5,190 nucleotides of DNA from Bacillota bacterium (lineage in GTDB: Bacteria > Bacillota > Clostridia > Christensenellales > UBA1242), in NCBI GenBank assembly GCA_009780625.1, contig WQZR01000066.1:1-5190 (forward strand), given 5' to 3'. Position numbers and translations under genes: made by a program. Positions 1 to 5,170 of the stretch are shown here, piece after piece (position 1 is the stretch's first letter; the number at the start of each line of letters is the position of its first letter). The notes under the pieces were generated by a model that worked only from the letters and a program-made list of their open reading frames with translations, did not search any database and had not been told where the DNA came from.

Positions 1-72
1 GCATAGCTCAGTTGGTAGAGCGCCTGCCTTACAAGCAGGTGGCCGGGGGTTCGAGTCCCTCTGCTCCTACCA
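1..72 (+). tRNA. tRNA-Val (anticodon UAC), 5'-truncated by the window edge
   Basis: The cloverleaf can be read directly. The D-stem is GCTC (6-9) with GAGC (18-21). The anticodon stem is CCTGC (23-27) with GCAGG (35-39), around the loop CTTACAA (28-34), so the anticodon is TAC (30-32), which decodes valine GUA and related codons. The T-stem (45-49 with 57-61, one G-U pair) closes the loop TTCGAGT. The 3' acceptor strand TGCTCCT (62-68), discriminator A69 and an encoded CCA (70-72) complete it. Only three bases of the 5' acceptor strand (1-3) are present; the missing four are predicted to be AGGA. It may be the last member of a tRNA cluster, but upstream sequence is not visible. Confidence 0.97.
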
Positions 73-96
73 AAATCCGCGAAAGCGGATTTTTTT
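72..96 (+). terminator. Rho-independent terminator of the tRNA transcript
   Basis: A stem of up to nine pairs (72-80 with 85-93, core ATCCGC/GCGGAT) is closed by a GAAA tetraloop (81-84) and followed by an unbroken T-run (90-96). It starts at the CCA end of the tRNA. The U-tract runs straight into the extended -10 of the next gene, so terminator and promoter share the same 35 or so bases. Confidence 0.93.
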
Positions 97-97
97 G

Positions 98-106
98 TGT
101 TATAAT
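98..106 (+). promoter_or_regulatory. Extended -10 promoter of the HicB-like gene
   Basis: TGT followed by a consensus TATAAT (101-106), a TGN-extended -10. No recognisable -35 lies 16-18 bases upstream, where the tRNA terminator hairpin sits; extended -10 promoters can work without one. With the last T of the hexamer at -7, the start of transcription falls at A113, the first base of the ATG. Confidence 0.8.
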
Positions 107-112
107 AGATTT

Positions 113-370
113 ATGAAAGAAATCGAATATCCAATTGTGTTTATTTTAAATCCAGAGACACATCAGTTCAATGGCTATATTCCAGACCTTGCAATAGCAT
201 GCGAAGGTGAAACGATTGAAGAAACCTTGCAAGCAGCCGAAGAACTTGTTGCCAGGTTTTTTGAGTTATCAAAAAAATATGAAATTGAAGTGCCAGAACC
301 TTCCGCAATAGAACATATAAAATCGAAATGGAATGGATATCAAGTCGCATCTGTCAAAGTTAAAATTTAA
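113..370 (+). CDS. Orphan HicB-like protein (type II toxin-antitoxin antitoxin-fold family)
   Basis: This is an 85-residue protein with the HicB partial RNase-H-like fold. A first strand (YPIVFILNP, residues 5-13) is followed by a turn and a second strand ending in the PDL motif (about 24-26). A helix follows (about 33-52, amphipathic with repeated Glu/Ala), and then a PEPS motif (about 61-64) typical of the family. HicB proteins usually neutralise the HicA mRNA interferase. No HicA-like gene lies next to it on either strand, and no C-terminal ribbon-helix-helix or helix-turn-helix domain is visible, so it may be a stand-alone relative rather than a working antitoxin. I chose ATG 113 over an upstream in-frame TTG at 95, because that TTG lies inside the terminator U-tract upstream of the predicted transcription start. 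There is no Shine-Dalgarno sequence; a leaderless mRNA is predicted. Confidence 0.85.
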   Translation: MKEIEYPIVFILNPETHQFNGYIPDLAIACEGETIEETLQAAEELVARFFELSKKYEIEVPEPSAIEHIKSKWNGYQVASVKVKI

Positions 371-397
371 AGAGCTAAAATTGGCTCTTCTTTTTTT
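369..397 (+). terminator. Terminator after the HicB-like gene
   Basis: The stem AAGAGC (370-375) pairs with GCTCTT (384-389), with possible extension into the loop by a T-G and two A-T pairs. A pyrimidine run with seven Ts (391-397) follows. The stem begins in the stop codon of the gene. Confidence 0.85.
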
Positions 398-423
398 GAA
401 TAGTTATATAAAGTTGGTAGAAT
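396..423 (+). promoter_or_regulatory. Promoter of the four-helix membrane protein gene
   Basis: A -35-like TTGAAT (396-401) is followed, after a 16-base spacer, by TAGAAT (418-423), itself preceded by TGG (415-417), an extended -10. The predicted start of transcription is near 430. As at the other promoters in this region, it begins on the T-run of the preceding terminator. Confidence 0.65.
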
Positions 424-436
424 GGAGATAGTTAAA

Positions 437-444
437 TAGGAGGG
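437..444 (+). promoter_or_regulatory. Strong ribosome binding site
   Basis: TAGGAGGG lies seven bases before ATG 452, a near-ideal match to the 16S anti-Shine-Dalgarno. It contrasts with the two neighbouring genes, which have none. Confidence 0.85.
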
Positions 445-451
445 CTTTATT

Positions 452-838
452 ATGATTGAACCACTAATTGGCTACATAATCATGCTTGTTGGAATGGGCT
501 TGTTTATTGCAACATCAATTGCATGGGGTTTCTTTGTGCAAAGGCAATATAAAACGGTTAACAAAGTTTTGGAAATCGCTGTTCCAGTCAGCGCAGGAAT
601 ATACATCGTTGGAGCAATGCTTGGTTGGTTTACAAACCTAGCCCTAGATATCTACATTCCAGTTGTAAGCACTGTCTTTGCTGTGTTTATTGCATTATAT
701 GTTGCAGGTTGGGTCTACAGTATTGTTAAGGGCCAAACACAACATGTGAAGATGGGAATCTTCGTTGCAATAGGCTGGGTTGTTCTAATCTTCAGCCCGC
801 TCCTAAATCAACAACCAACAGACAAAAAAGGGAAATAA
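452..838 (+). CDS. Four-helix integral membrane protein of unknown function
   Basis: I do not recognise this 128-residue protein. It shows four clear hydrophobic segments at about 5-28, 39-61, 67-92 and 99-118. They are joined by short loops: a basic loop at 30-38 (RQYKTVNK region), an almost uncharged loop at 62-66, and a loop at 93-100 with two lysines. The basic loops 1 and 3 suggest both are cytoplasmic, so the N-terminus would be outside; the short Lys-rich tail (about 123-128) fits that topology poorly. There is no cleavable signal peptide, no cysteine and no obvious catalytic motif. Prolines at 45, 70 and 116 lie in or near helices 2 to 4. The gene has its own promoter, a strong ribosome binding site and its own terminator, so it looks like a monocistronic unit, and its neighbours give no functional hint. 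The coding call itself is firm; any function would be a guess. Confidence 0.88.
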   Translation: MIEPLIGYIIMLVGMGLFIATSIAWGFFVQRQYKTVNKVLEIAVPVSAGIYIVGAMLGWFTNLALDIYIPVVSTVFAVFIALYVAGWVYSIVKGQTQHVKMGIFVAIGWVVLIFSPLLNQQPTDKKGK

Positions 839-856
839 GAAATTTCCCTTTTTTTT
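824..856 (+). terminator. Terminator overlapping the end of the membrane protein gene
   Basis: The stem GGGAAAT (830-836) pairs with ATTTCCC (842-848) around a five-base loop. It is extended by A824-A829 pairing with the T-run 849-854; the full T-run is 849-856. The stop codon TAA (836-838) lies in the hairpin, so the last codons are part of the terminator. The flanking A-run and T-run could let it work on either strand, though no opposing gene is present. Confidence 0.92.
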
Positions 857-864
857 GGTATACT
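856..864 (+). promoter_or_regulatory. Extended -10 promoter of the nitroreductase gene
   Basis: TGG followed by TATACT (859-864). The TG begins at the last T of the preceding terminator U-tract. No clear -35 is present. With the hexamer ending at -7, transcription would start at A871, the first base of the ATG. It resembles the promoter at 98-106 in sequence and in spacing to the start codon. Confidence 0.78.
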
Positions 865-870
865 AGAAAT

Positions 871-1590
871 ATGAAGTTAAAAGAATCAATAATCAAAAGA
901 CGCTCCATCAGAAAATATGAAATGGAAGAACTGACAGAAGAGCAGTTGACTGAAATTAAAGTGGCAATCAAAAACATAAAGCCGCTGTTTTCAGATGTTG
1001 GAAAGTTTAGTTATAAAATCATTTCACATAAGGAATTTAGAAAAACCACTGGCGGTTTGTTTAGAATAGATGCTCCGCACTATATTGTTTTTGCAAGCGA
1101 CAAAACCGACGAAGCAAAACTGAACATTGGCTATGTTGGCGAGCTTGCGGTTCTTAAACTTGCTGAAATGAATATAGGAACAGTTTGGTTAGGTGGTGCA
1201 AGCAGCAAAGAAGAAGGCTATGAAATCAGCATTGCATTTGGAAAACCAAAAGAAGTTTGGAGGTTTGACCAAACAGAAGCAAAAAGAAAAACCATGACAG
1301 AAATTGCAACGGATTTTTCTCCAGAGCAACGAGCGGTTTTGGAATATGTTCGCCTCGCACCATCTGCAATGAATTTTCAACCATGGTTATTTAGTTGCGA
1401 AGAGGGAAATATACATATATATCAAGTTAAAGCGGGCGGACTTATTGCAGGAATGAAGAGCATAAAAGAAATGCAAAAAATTGATATCGGAATTGCAATT
1501 GCCCATTTTAATGTTGTTGATTTCACGTTTAAAAACAAAGAACTTCTAAGCAGCAAAGACCAAAAATATATAGGCACAATTTCCTTCTAA
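871..1590 (+). CDS. Nitroreductase family protein, TM1586-like (FMN-dependent)
   Basis: The 239-residue protein shows nitroreductase hallmarks. The N-terminal RRSIRKY (10-16) is the usual phosphate-contacting motif for FMN. NIGYVGELAVLKLAEM (85-100) and IGTVWLGG (102-109) form the core helix and the glycine-rich strand. A second copy-like half carries LAPSAMNFQPW (162-172), the family's Ser/Asn/Gln-containing flavin-binding segment, and ends with DIGIAIAHF (205-213). The order, with RRSIRKY far from LAPSAMNFQPW, suits the TM1586_NiRdase family, where two half-domains are joined in one chain, better than classical NfsB-type enzymes. The likely role is cytoplasmic FMN-dependent reduction of an unknown nitro, quinone or related substrate with NAD(P)H. 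No Shine-Dalgarno sequence precedes ATG 871 and the promoter implies a leaderless mRNA. No terminator is evident after the gene, so some transcripts may continue into the ATPase operon. Confidence 0.88.
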   Translation: MKLKESIIKRRSIRKYEMEELTEEQLTEIKVAIKNIKPLFSDVGKFSYKIISHKEFRKTTGGLFRIDAPHYIVFASDKTDEAKLNIGYVGELAVLKLAEMNIGTVWLGGASSKEEGYEISIAFGKPKEVWRFDQTEAKRKTMTEIATDFSPEQRAVLEYVRLAPSAMNFQPWLFSCEEGNIHIYQVKAGGLIAGMKSIKEMQKIDIGIAIAHFNVVDFTFKNKELLSSKDQKYIGTISF

Positions 1591-1617
1591 ATGAGGAAGA
1601 AAACACCGCAGAACGCT

Positions 1618-1645
1618 TTGAAAATAAATAAAAAAAGTGTAATAT
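1618..1645 (+). promoter_or_regulatory. Probable promoter of the V-type ATPase operon
   Basis: TTGAAA (1618-1623) is a good -35. TAATAT (1640-1645), after a 16-base A-rich spacer, is the best-spaced -10; an overlapping TATATT (1643-1648) at 19 bases is an alternative. Transcription would start near 1652, giving a leader of about 40 bases before the first operon gene. Confidence 0.55.
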
Positions 1646-1650
1646 ATTAT

Positions 1651-1667
1651 TGTCGTATAAAACGGCA
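1651..1667 (+). promoter_or_regulatory. Small hairpin at the predicted 5' end of the ATPase mRNA
   Basis: TGTCG (1651-1655) pairs with CGGCA (1663-1667), with one G-U pair, around the loop TATAAAA. It would lie at the extreme 5' end of the transcript if the promoter call is right, a position where stem-loops commonly protect mRNA from 5'-end decay. There is no T-run, so it is not a terminator. Confidence 0.35.
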
Positions 1668-1694
1668 GAACTGTAAAAAGAGGGTGGATTGAGA

Positions 1695-1982
1695 ATGGAT
1701 ATAAATTCGGTCATGTCGGGAATAAGAGAAGCTGAAAAGAAAGCTGACGAAACTGTCAAGAGAGCAGAGAAAGAAGTCCTGAAAATTGAAGAAGAAACAA
1801 AACTAGAAATCAATAAAATAAAAGCCGAAAGTGAGAGGAAGCTCAGCGGTGAAACATCTAAAAAGTCTAATAAAGGAAATACCGAACAAAAAAACGGTGC
1901 GGCAGTTTCCATAGACAAAAAGAAAATAACGGAAGCTTCTTTTTTTATTATGCTAGAGCTGAAGAAAAGGTGGGGCATATAA
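1695..1982 (+). CDS. V-type ATPase small stalk subunit H/G (NtpF/AhaH-like)
   Basis: A 95-residue, highly charged protein. Residues about 8-52 form a continuous Lys/Glu/Ala-rich coiled coil beginning GIREAEKKADETVKRAEKE, as in A/V-type ATPase subunit H (G), which pairs with subunit E to form the peripheral stalk. A polar, helix-breaking stretch follows (about 53-68, rich in Ser, Asn, Gly and Lys). The C-terminus is short with a hydrophobic patch (SFFIMLEL, near 80-88), where the family normally has a small E-binding domain. Sequence similarity in the tail is weak, so the assignment rests on the coiled coil, the size and the position directly before subunit I. ATG 1695 is preferred; an in-frame TTG at 1689 would add two residues. 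The ribosome binding site region AGAGGGTGG (1679-1687) suits either start. The stop is one base from the next ATG, implying translational coupling. Confidence 0.75.
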   Translation: MDINSVMSGIREAEKKADETVKRAEKEVLKIEEETKLEINKIKAESERKLSGETSKKSNKGNTEQKNGAAVSIDKKKITEASFFIMLELKKRWGI

Positions 1983-1983
1983 T

Positions 1984-4032
1984 ATGATTAAACGTCCAAT
2001 CAAGTGTGCCCTCAAAGGTCAGCCTAAAGAATTAAGAATTGTTATTGAAACACTTAAAAGCACAGGTGCTTTTCAAGTTAGAGGTTCAAAAGTTCCAGTT
2101 TCGGAACATTCAAAAATAGACGACAAATTGTCGATTTATGCTTCAAGAATAGACTCAGCACTTTCAACCATAAAAGAATCATATGCTGCGGCTCCAAAAG
2201 CCGTGAAAAAAATGCTTAAGAAAGAACCTGGAAACAAAGAGTTTGAAGCTATTGATGTTGAAGAACCAAAGGCTAGAGATATAGAAGCAACATATGCAGA
2301 AATTAAAGCATATGCAGATAAAGAAAAAAATGTTGGACTAATTTTGTCTAAGGTAGAAAAAAATGCCGTAAGACAAAAAGAAATTGAAGTTCTTATAAAA
2401 AAGAACATGATTGAAATAAAAGAACTTGAAGGCTATTCAAACTTTCCATTGGAAGCAAGTTCTCTTCAAAACACAAAGGAAGCTTTTGTTCTTGTTGGAA
2501 ACATCACGGATGAAAACTTAGAAATCTTCAAAGGTGACTACGACACAGAAAGTCTGGTGATTGAAAAAGTTGAACTAGCAAAAGACAAAACATGCTGTGT
2601 TGTGATTGGCTCAAACGTAGACATGCAACTTGCAGAACAGATTTATAACTATGGTTTTACAACAATAAACCTAAACTTTCCATTCAACGAATCTCCAGTG
2701 AAAAGAATTGAAAAACTAAACAAAGAAATTGCCGAACTAGAAATGGAAGCTTTCAACTGCTTAATTGGCAACTGCCTCGAAGAAGAGGAAATTTTGGAGC
2801 TTAAACAGTTCTACGACTATGCACAAAACGAAATCGACACAGAAAGGCTAATCAAGTCAACTTTAGTAACTAAAGATTATTTTGTTCTAAACGGTTGGGT
2901 GCTTAAAGATAAAGAAGAAGACGTTGTTGCTCAAGTTTCAAAAGTTGCACCAAACACAGAAATTAAGATTAGGAATATTGTAAGAACAGACAAGGTGCCT
3001 ATCATTGTAAAAAACAGCGGAATAATCGAACCATATCAAGGCGTTACGAATATGTTTGGAGCCCCAGGGCAAAAAGATATCGACCCAAACCCATTCGTAG
3101 CGATTTTTTATTTTATTTTCTTTGGCTTCATGATTGGAGACATTGGCTATGGTCTTTTGATGCTTGTTGCAGGTCTTGGCTTTGTTTTCTGGAAGAAACC
3201 AAAAAACAAAGGAACAAGAGGGCTTATTCTTCTTATTGCAATGGGCGGTCTTTCAGGAATGATTTGGGGAACAATATATGGCTCAATTTTTGGGCTTGAG
3301 TTTGGTCTGCAAGCAATCGACCCAATTGGAAATGCAATCTTGCTTCTTTTCCTTGCAATAGGTCTTGGAATCATTCACTTATCTTTTGGGGTTATTTTGA
3401 AGTTTGCAAACTTAATAAAACAAGGCAGAGTTCTCGAAGCAATTTGCGACCCGATGTTTAGATTCCTATTCTTTATTGGAATTGTGTTTGTTGCACTTCC
3501 AATTGTTCCAGACTTTGTTCAAGGGCTATATTTAAATGTTCCAGATGTGTTCTCAACAATCGGCTTAGTTCTTATTGGTGTGGGGGTTGCAGGAACAGCA
3601 ATTGGTGCTGCAATCATTAAACAAGGAATTGTAAAAAGACTTATTGGTGCATTTGCATCAGTTTATAGTTTTGTAAACTATATATCAGACATACTAAGCT
3701 ATGCAAGGCTGTTTGCTCTTGCGCTTGTTGGTGCGGTTATTGGTCTTGTTGCAAACATTATGGCAGAAATGCTTTTTGAAATAGACATTCCTGTCATCGG
3801 ACATATTGCAGGCTTCACGGTTGCAATCTTGTTCCACATGTTCAACCTTGCACTTGGAGTGCTTGGTGCATACATTCACAACTCTAGGCTTCAGTTTGTT
3901 GAGTTCTTCGGAAAGTTCTATGAAGGAGACGGGCAAAACTTTGCAGCAGAGGGAAGCGATGTGATGAAATATGTTTCACTTGTTCCGTCGGAATTTACAT
4001 ACGACATACCAGAAGAAGTGAAAAACTCTTAA
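1984..4032 (+). CDS. ntpI: V-type ATPase membrane subunit I (a subunit, NtpI)
   Basis: A 682-residue protein with the two-part layout and size of bacterial subunit I. Residues 1 to about 360 are soluble, with charged coiled-coil stretches (about 100-150 and 237-270), and should bind the E/H peripheral stalks. From residue 371 come the membrane helices, starting with FIFFGFMIGDIGYGLL (377-392), a family signature, and continuing at about 413-437, 450-473, 493-518, 523-545, 555-595 and 603-630. SYARLF holds Arg575, matching the essential half-channel arginine; HNSRLQF holds His632 and Arg635, matching the second conserved H/Q-x-x-R motif. The conserved FFGKFYEGDG-type end (642-650) is present. 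The subunit carries ions between the membrane half-channels and the K ring. The ribosome binding site AAAGGTGGGG (1967-1976) lies inside the end of the preceding gene. Confidence 0.97.
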   Translation: MIKRPIKCALKGQPKELRIVIETLKSTGAFQVRGSKVPVSEHSKIDDKLSIYASRIDSALSTIKESYAAAPKAVKKMLKKEPGNKEFEAIDVEEPKARDIEATYAEIKAYADKEKNVGLILSKVEKNAVRQKEIEVLIKKNMIEIKELEGYSNFPLEASSLQNTKEAFVLVGNITDENLEIFKGDYDTESLVIEKVELAKDKTCCVVIGSNVDMQLAEQIYNYGFTTINLNFPFNESPVKRIEKLNKEIAELEMEAFNCLIGNCLEEEEILELKQFYDYAQNEIDTERLIKSTLVTKDYFVLNGWVLKDKEEDVVAQVSKVAPNTEIKIRNIVRTDKVPIIVKNSGIIEPYQGVTNMFGAPGQKDIDPNPFVAIFYFIFFGFMIGDIGYGLLMLVAGLGFVFWKKPKNKGTRGLILLIAMGGLSGMIWGTIYGSIFGLEFGLQAIDPIGNAILLLFLAIGLGIIHLSFGVILKFANLIKQGRVLEAICDPMFRFLFFIGIVFVALPIVPDFVQGLYLNVPDVFSTIGLVLIGVGVAGTAIGAAIIKQGIVKRLIGAFASVYSFVNYISDILSYARLFALALVGAVIGLVANIMAEMLFEIDIPVIGHIAGFTVAILFHMFNLALGVLGAYIHNSRLQFVEFFGKFYEGDGQNFAAEGSDVMKYVSLVPSEFTYDIPEEVKNS

Positions 4033-4085
4033 GCCAGCTTGTTCTGGCCATTTTAATGCGAATAAGCGCCCAAGGGCGAATTTCG
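4033..4085 (+). promoter_or_regulatory. Pair of small inverted repeats between the I and K genes
   Basis: GCCAG (4033-4037) pairs with CTGGC (4044-4048) around a six-base loop and is followed by only four Ts. A second stem, CGCC (4067-4070) with GGCG (4075-4078), has a four-base loop. The sequence CGAATTTCG (4077-4085) is a further near-palindrome. Neither stem has a proper U-tract, so full termination is unlikely; partial termination, RNase processing or 3'/5' mRNA protection is possible. This is the only long gap in the operon and it precedes the gene whose product is needed in most copies. Confidence 0.4.
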
Positions 4086-4108
4086 ATATATAAACAAAGC
4101 ATATTAAA

Positions 4109-4113
4109 AGGAG
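4109..4113 (+). promoter_or_regulatory. Ribosome binding site that decides the K start
   Basis: AGGAG, within an A-rich stretch, lies three bases from ATG 4117 but nine bases from ATG 4123. Three bases is too close for efficient initiation, so the second ATG is favoured. Confidence 0.7.
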
Positions 4114-4122
4114 AAAATGAAT

Positions 4123-4596
4123 ATGAACTTTGAAACAGAGCTAGGAAACATTCTAGCATTAGTGGGGGCAATCATCGCAGTTGTTCTAACTTGCAGTGCG
4201 GCATCAATCGGCACAAGATGGGTGCAAGAAGCGGTTGCGGGGGTTATATCAGAACAACCAGATAAGTTTGGAAAAACTCTAGTTTTGCAACTTATTCCTT
4301 CATCTGCGGCACTTTATGGTTTCGTTGTTGGTTTCTTGATTTTGTTAAACACAATTCTAGCACCAGAAGGAGCAGTGCCATACACAACAGCAGAAGGTCT
4401 AACACTTCTTGTAACATGTTTTGCAATTGGTATTGTTGGTTTTGTTGCAACATTGATGCAAGCAAAAGTTTGTACTGCTGGTGTTAAGATGATTGGCAGA
4501 GACGGCACACTTTCAGGAAGAGCACTAACAATGGCAGTTTTCATCGAGCTATTTACACTATTCTCGTTGATTGTTTCAATTCTAGCGGTGCTATAA
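4123..4596 (+). CDS. ntpK: V-type ATPase proteolipid subunit K (c subunit, NtpK)
   Basis: A 157-residue, very hydrophobic protein with four transmembrane helices in two tandem hairpins (about 5-27, 50-75, 86-112 and 130-156), the duplicated c-subunit form. It makes the membrane rotor ring. The carboxylate is Glu142 in helix 4 (MAVFIELF). Gln113 (LMQAKV) lies 29 residues before it, the same spacing as Gln110 and Glu139 of Enterococcus hirae NtpK. The helix 2 motif QLIPSSAALYGF keeps the Pro and Tyr65 but has Ser61 and Ala62 where NtpK has Thr64 and Gln65, so the Na+ site is incomplete. The first hairpin lacks a membrane carboxylate, giving one ion site per four helices. ATG 4117 would add Met-Asn; ATG 4123 fits the ribosome binding site better. 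It lies 13 bases before subunit E. Confidence 0.96.
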   Translation: MNFETELGNILALVGAIIAVVLTCSAASIGTRWVQEAVAGVISEQPDKFGKTLVLQLIPSSAALYGFVVGFLILLNTILAPEGAVPYTTAEGLTLLVTCFAIGIVGFVATLMQAKVCTAGVKMIGRDGTLSGRALTMAVFIELFTLFSLIVSILAVL

Positions 4597-4609
4597 AAAA
4601 GGGTTTTCT

Positions 4610-5170
4610 ATGGAACAAATAATAAAAAACATTCTTTCTAAAGCAGAATCAGAAGCTAAGGCACTTGTTAAGACTGCAAAAAAGCAAAGTTCAGAAGCAA
4701 TTGAAAGAGCGAAAAAACAGGAAGAAGAAAATTATAAGAAAGGATTGGATAGAGCTTGCAAAAGAGCCGAAGAACATAACTTCAATAAGTCTGCTGCAGC
4801 AAAAGCAGAAGAGGCGTTGGTTAGGGTTACGGCAGAGCAAAAAGCAATCAACGAAGTTTTTGCTTTGGTAAACAAAGAACTTCAAAGCCTCACTCCAGCT
4901 TCAAGAAAAAAACTTATAACAAACCTTATCAAAAATCACGCAAGAAGCGGTGACACAGTTTATATTGGAAAAAACGACGAAAAAGAAATTTCAGAAGCTT
5001 TCATCAAAGCTCTGCCTGTAAAAAATCTGAAAAGAAAAGTTGTTGATTCAATAGACGGTGGAATCACTCTTGAAAATTCTAACTATAAACTTTCTTTAAC
5101 ATACAAAGAAATGGTTGAAGAGGTTAGGGAAGAACTTCAATTTGAAGTTCTTAAAAAACTAAAAAAATAG
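4610..5170 (+). CDS. ntpE: V-type ATPase peripheral stalk subunit E
   Basis: A 186-residue protein with the family's usual length and layout. Residues 1 to about 85 form a charged coiled coil (MEQIIKNILSKAESEAKALV onward), which would wind with subunit H to form the stalk. The rest is a mixed alpha/beta globular domain with a central YIGKNDEKEI segment and the conserved signature DGGITLENSNYKLSLTY (149-165), followed by a closing helix with MVEEVREEL. The globular end is known to grip the top of the catalytic head, while the N-terminal coil reaches subunit I. The ribosome binding site is modest (AAAAGGG, 4597-4603, six bases from ATG). The gene ends in TAG, from which the next ribosome binding site begins. 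Confidence 0.95.
   Translation: MEQIIKNILSKAESEAKALVKTAKKQSSEAIERAKKQEEENYKKGLDRACKRAEEHNFNKSAAAKAEEALVRVTAEQKAINEVFALVNKELQSLTPASRKKLITNLIKNHARSGDTVYIGKNDEKEISEAFIKALPVKNLKRKVVDSIDGGITLENSNYKLSLTYKEMVEEVREELQFEVLKKLKK

Noticed and set aside
95..112. In-frame TTG start at 95 for the HicB-like gene, adding six residues
   Set aside because: It lies in the tRNA terminator U-tract, upstream of the -10 and of the predicted transcription start; the added residues (MCYNRF) do not look family-like.
1689..1694. TTG start at 1689 for the H subunit
   Set aside because: It is possible, given the imprecise ribosome binding site, but ATG 1695 is only two codons later and is the stronger start codon.
1529..1978. 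149-residue minus-strand open frame
   Set aside because: It is rich in Ser, Phe and Leu, as expected from the reverse complement of Lys/Glu-rich coding sequence, lacks a promoter or ribosome binding site of note, and covers two convincing + strand gene segments.
2291..2318. Ten-base direct repeat CATATGCAGA at 2291 and 2309
   Set aside because: It encodes similar Tyr-Ala-Glu/Asp steps within the subunit I coiled coil; two copies are too few to suggest a functional repeat.
4033..4054. Full intrinsic terminator after subunit I
   Set aside because: The stem has only five pairs and is followed by four Ts, and K and E must be expressed with I; I kept it only as a possible processing or attenuation element.
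4056..4133. 25-codon open frame (ATG 4056 to TGA 4133) overlapping the start of K, as a possible leader peptide
   Set aside because: No ribosome binding site precedes it and its codons simply read across the hairpins and the K ribosome binding site; nothing supports translation.
4665..4885. Short open frames on both strands inside subunit E
   Set aside because: They are shadows of A-rich coiled-coil coding sequence; subunit E itself is clear over the whole stretch.
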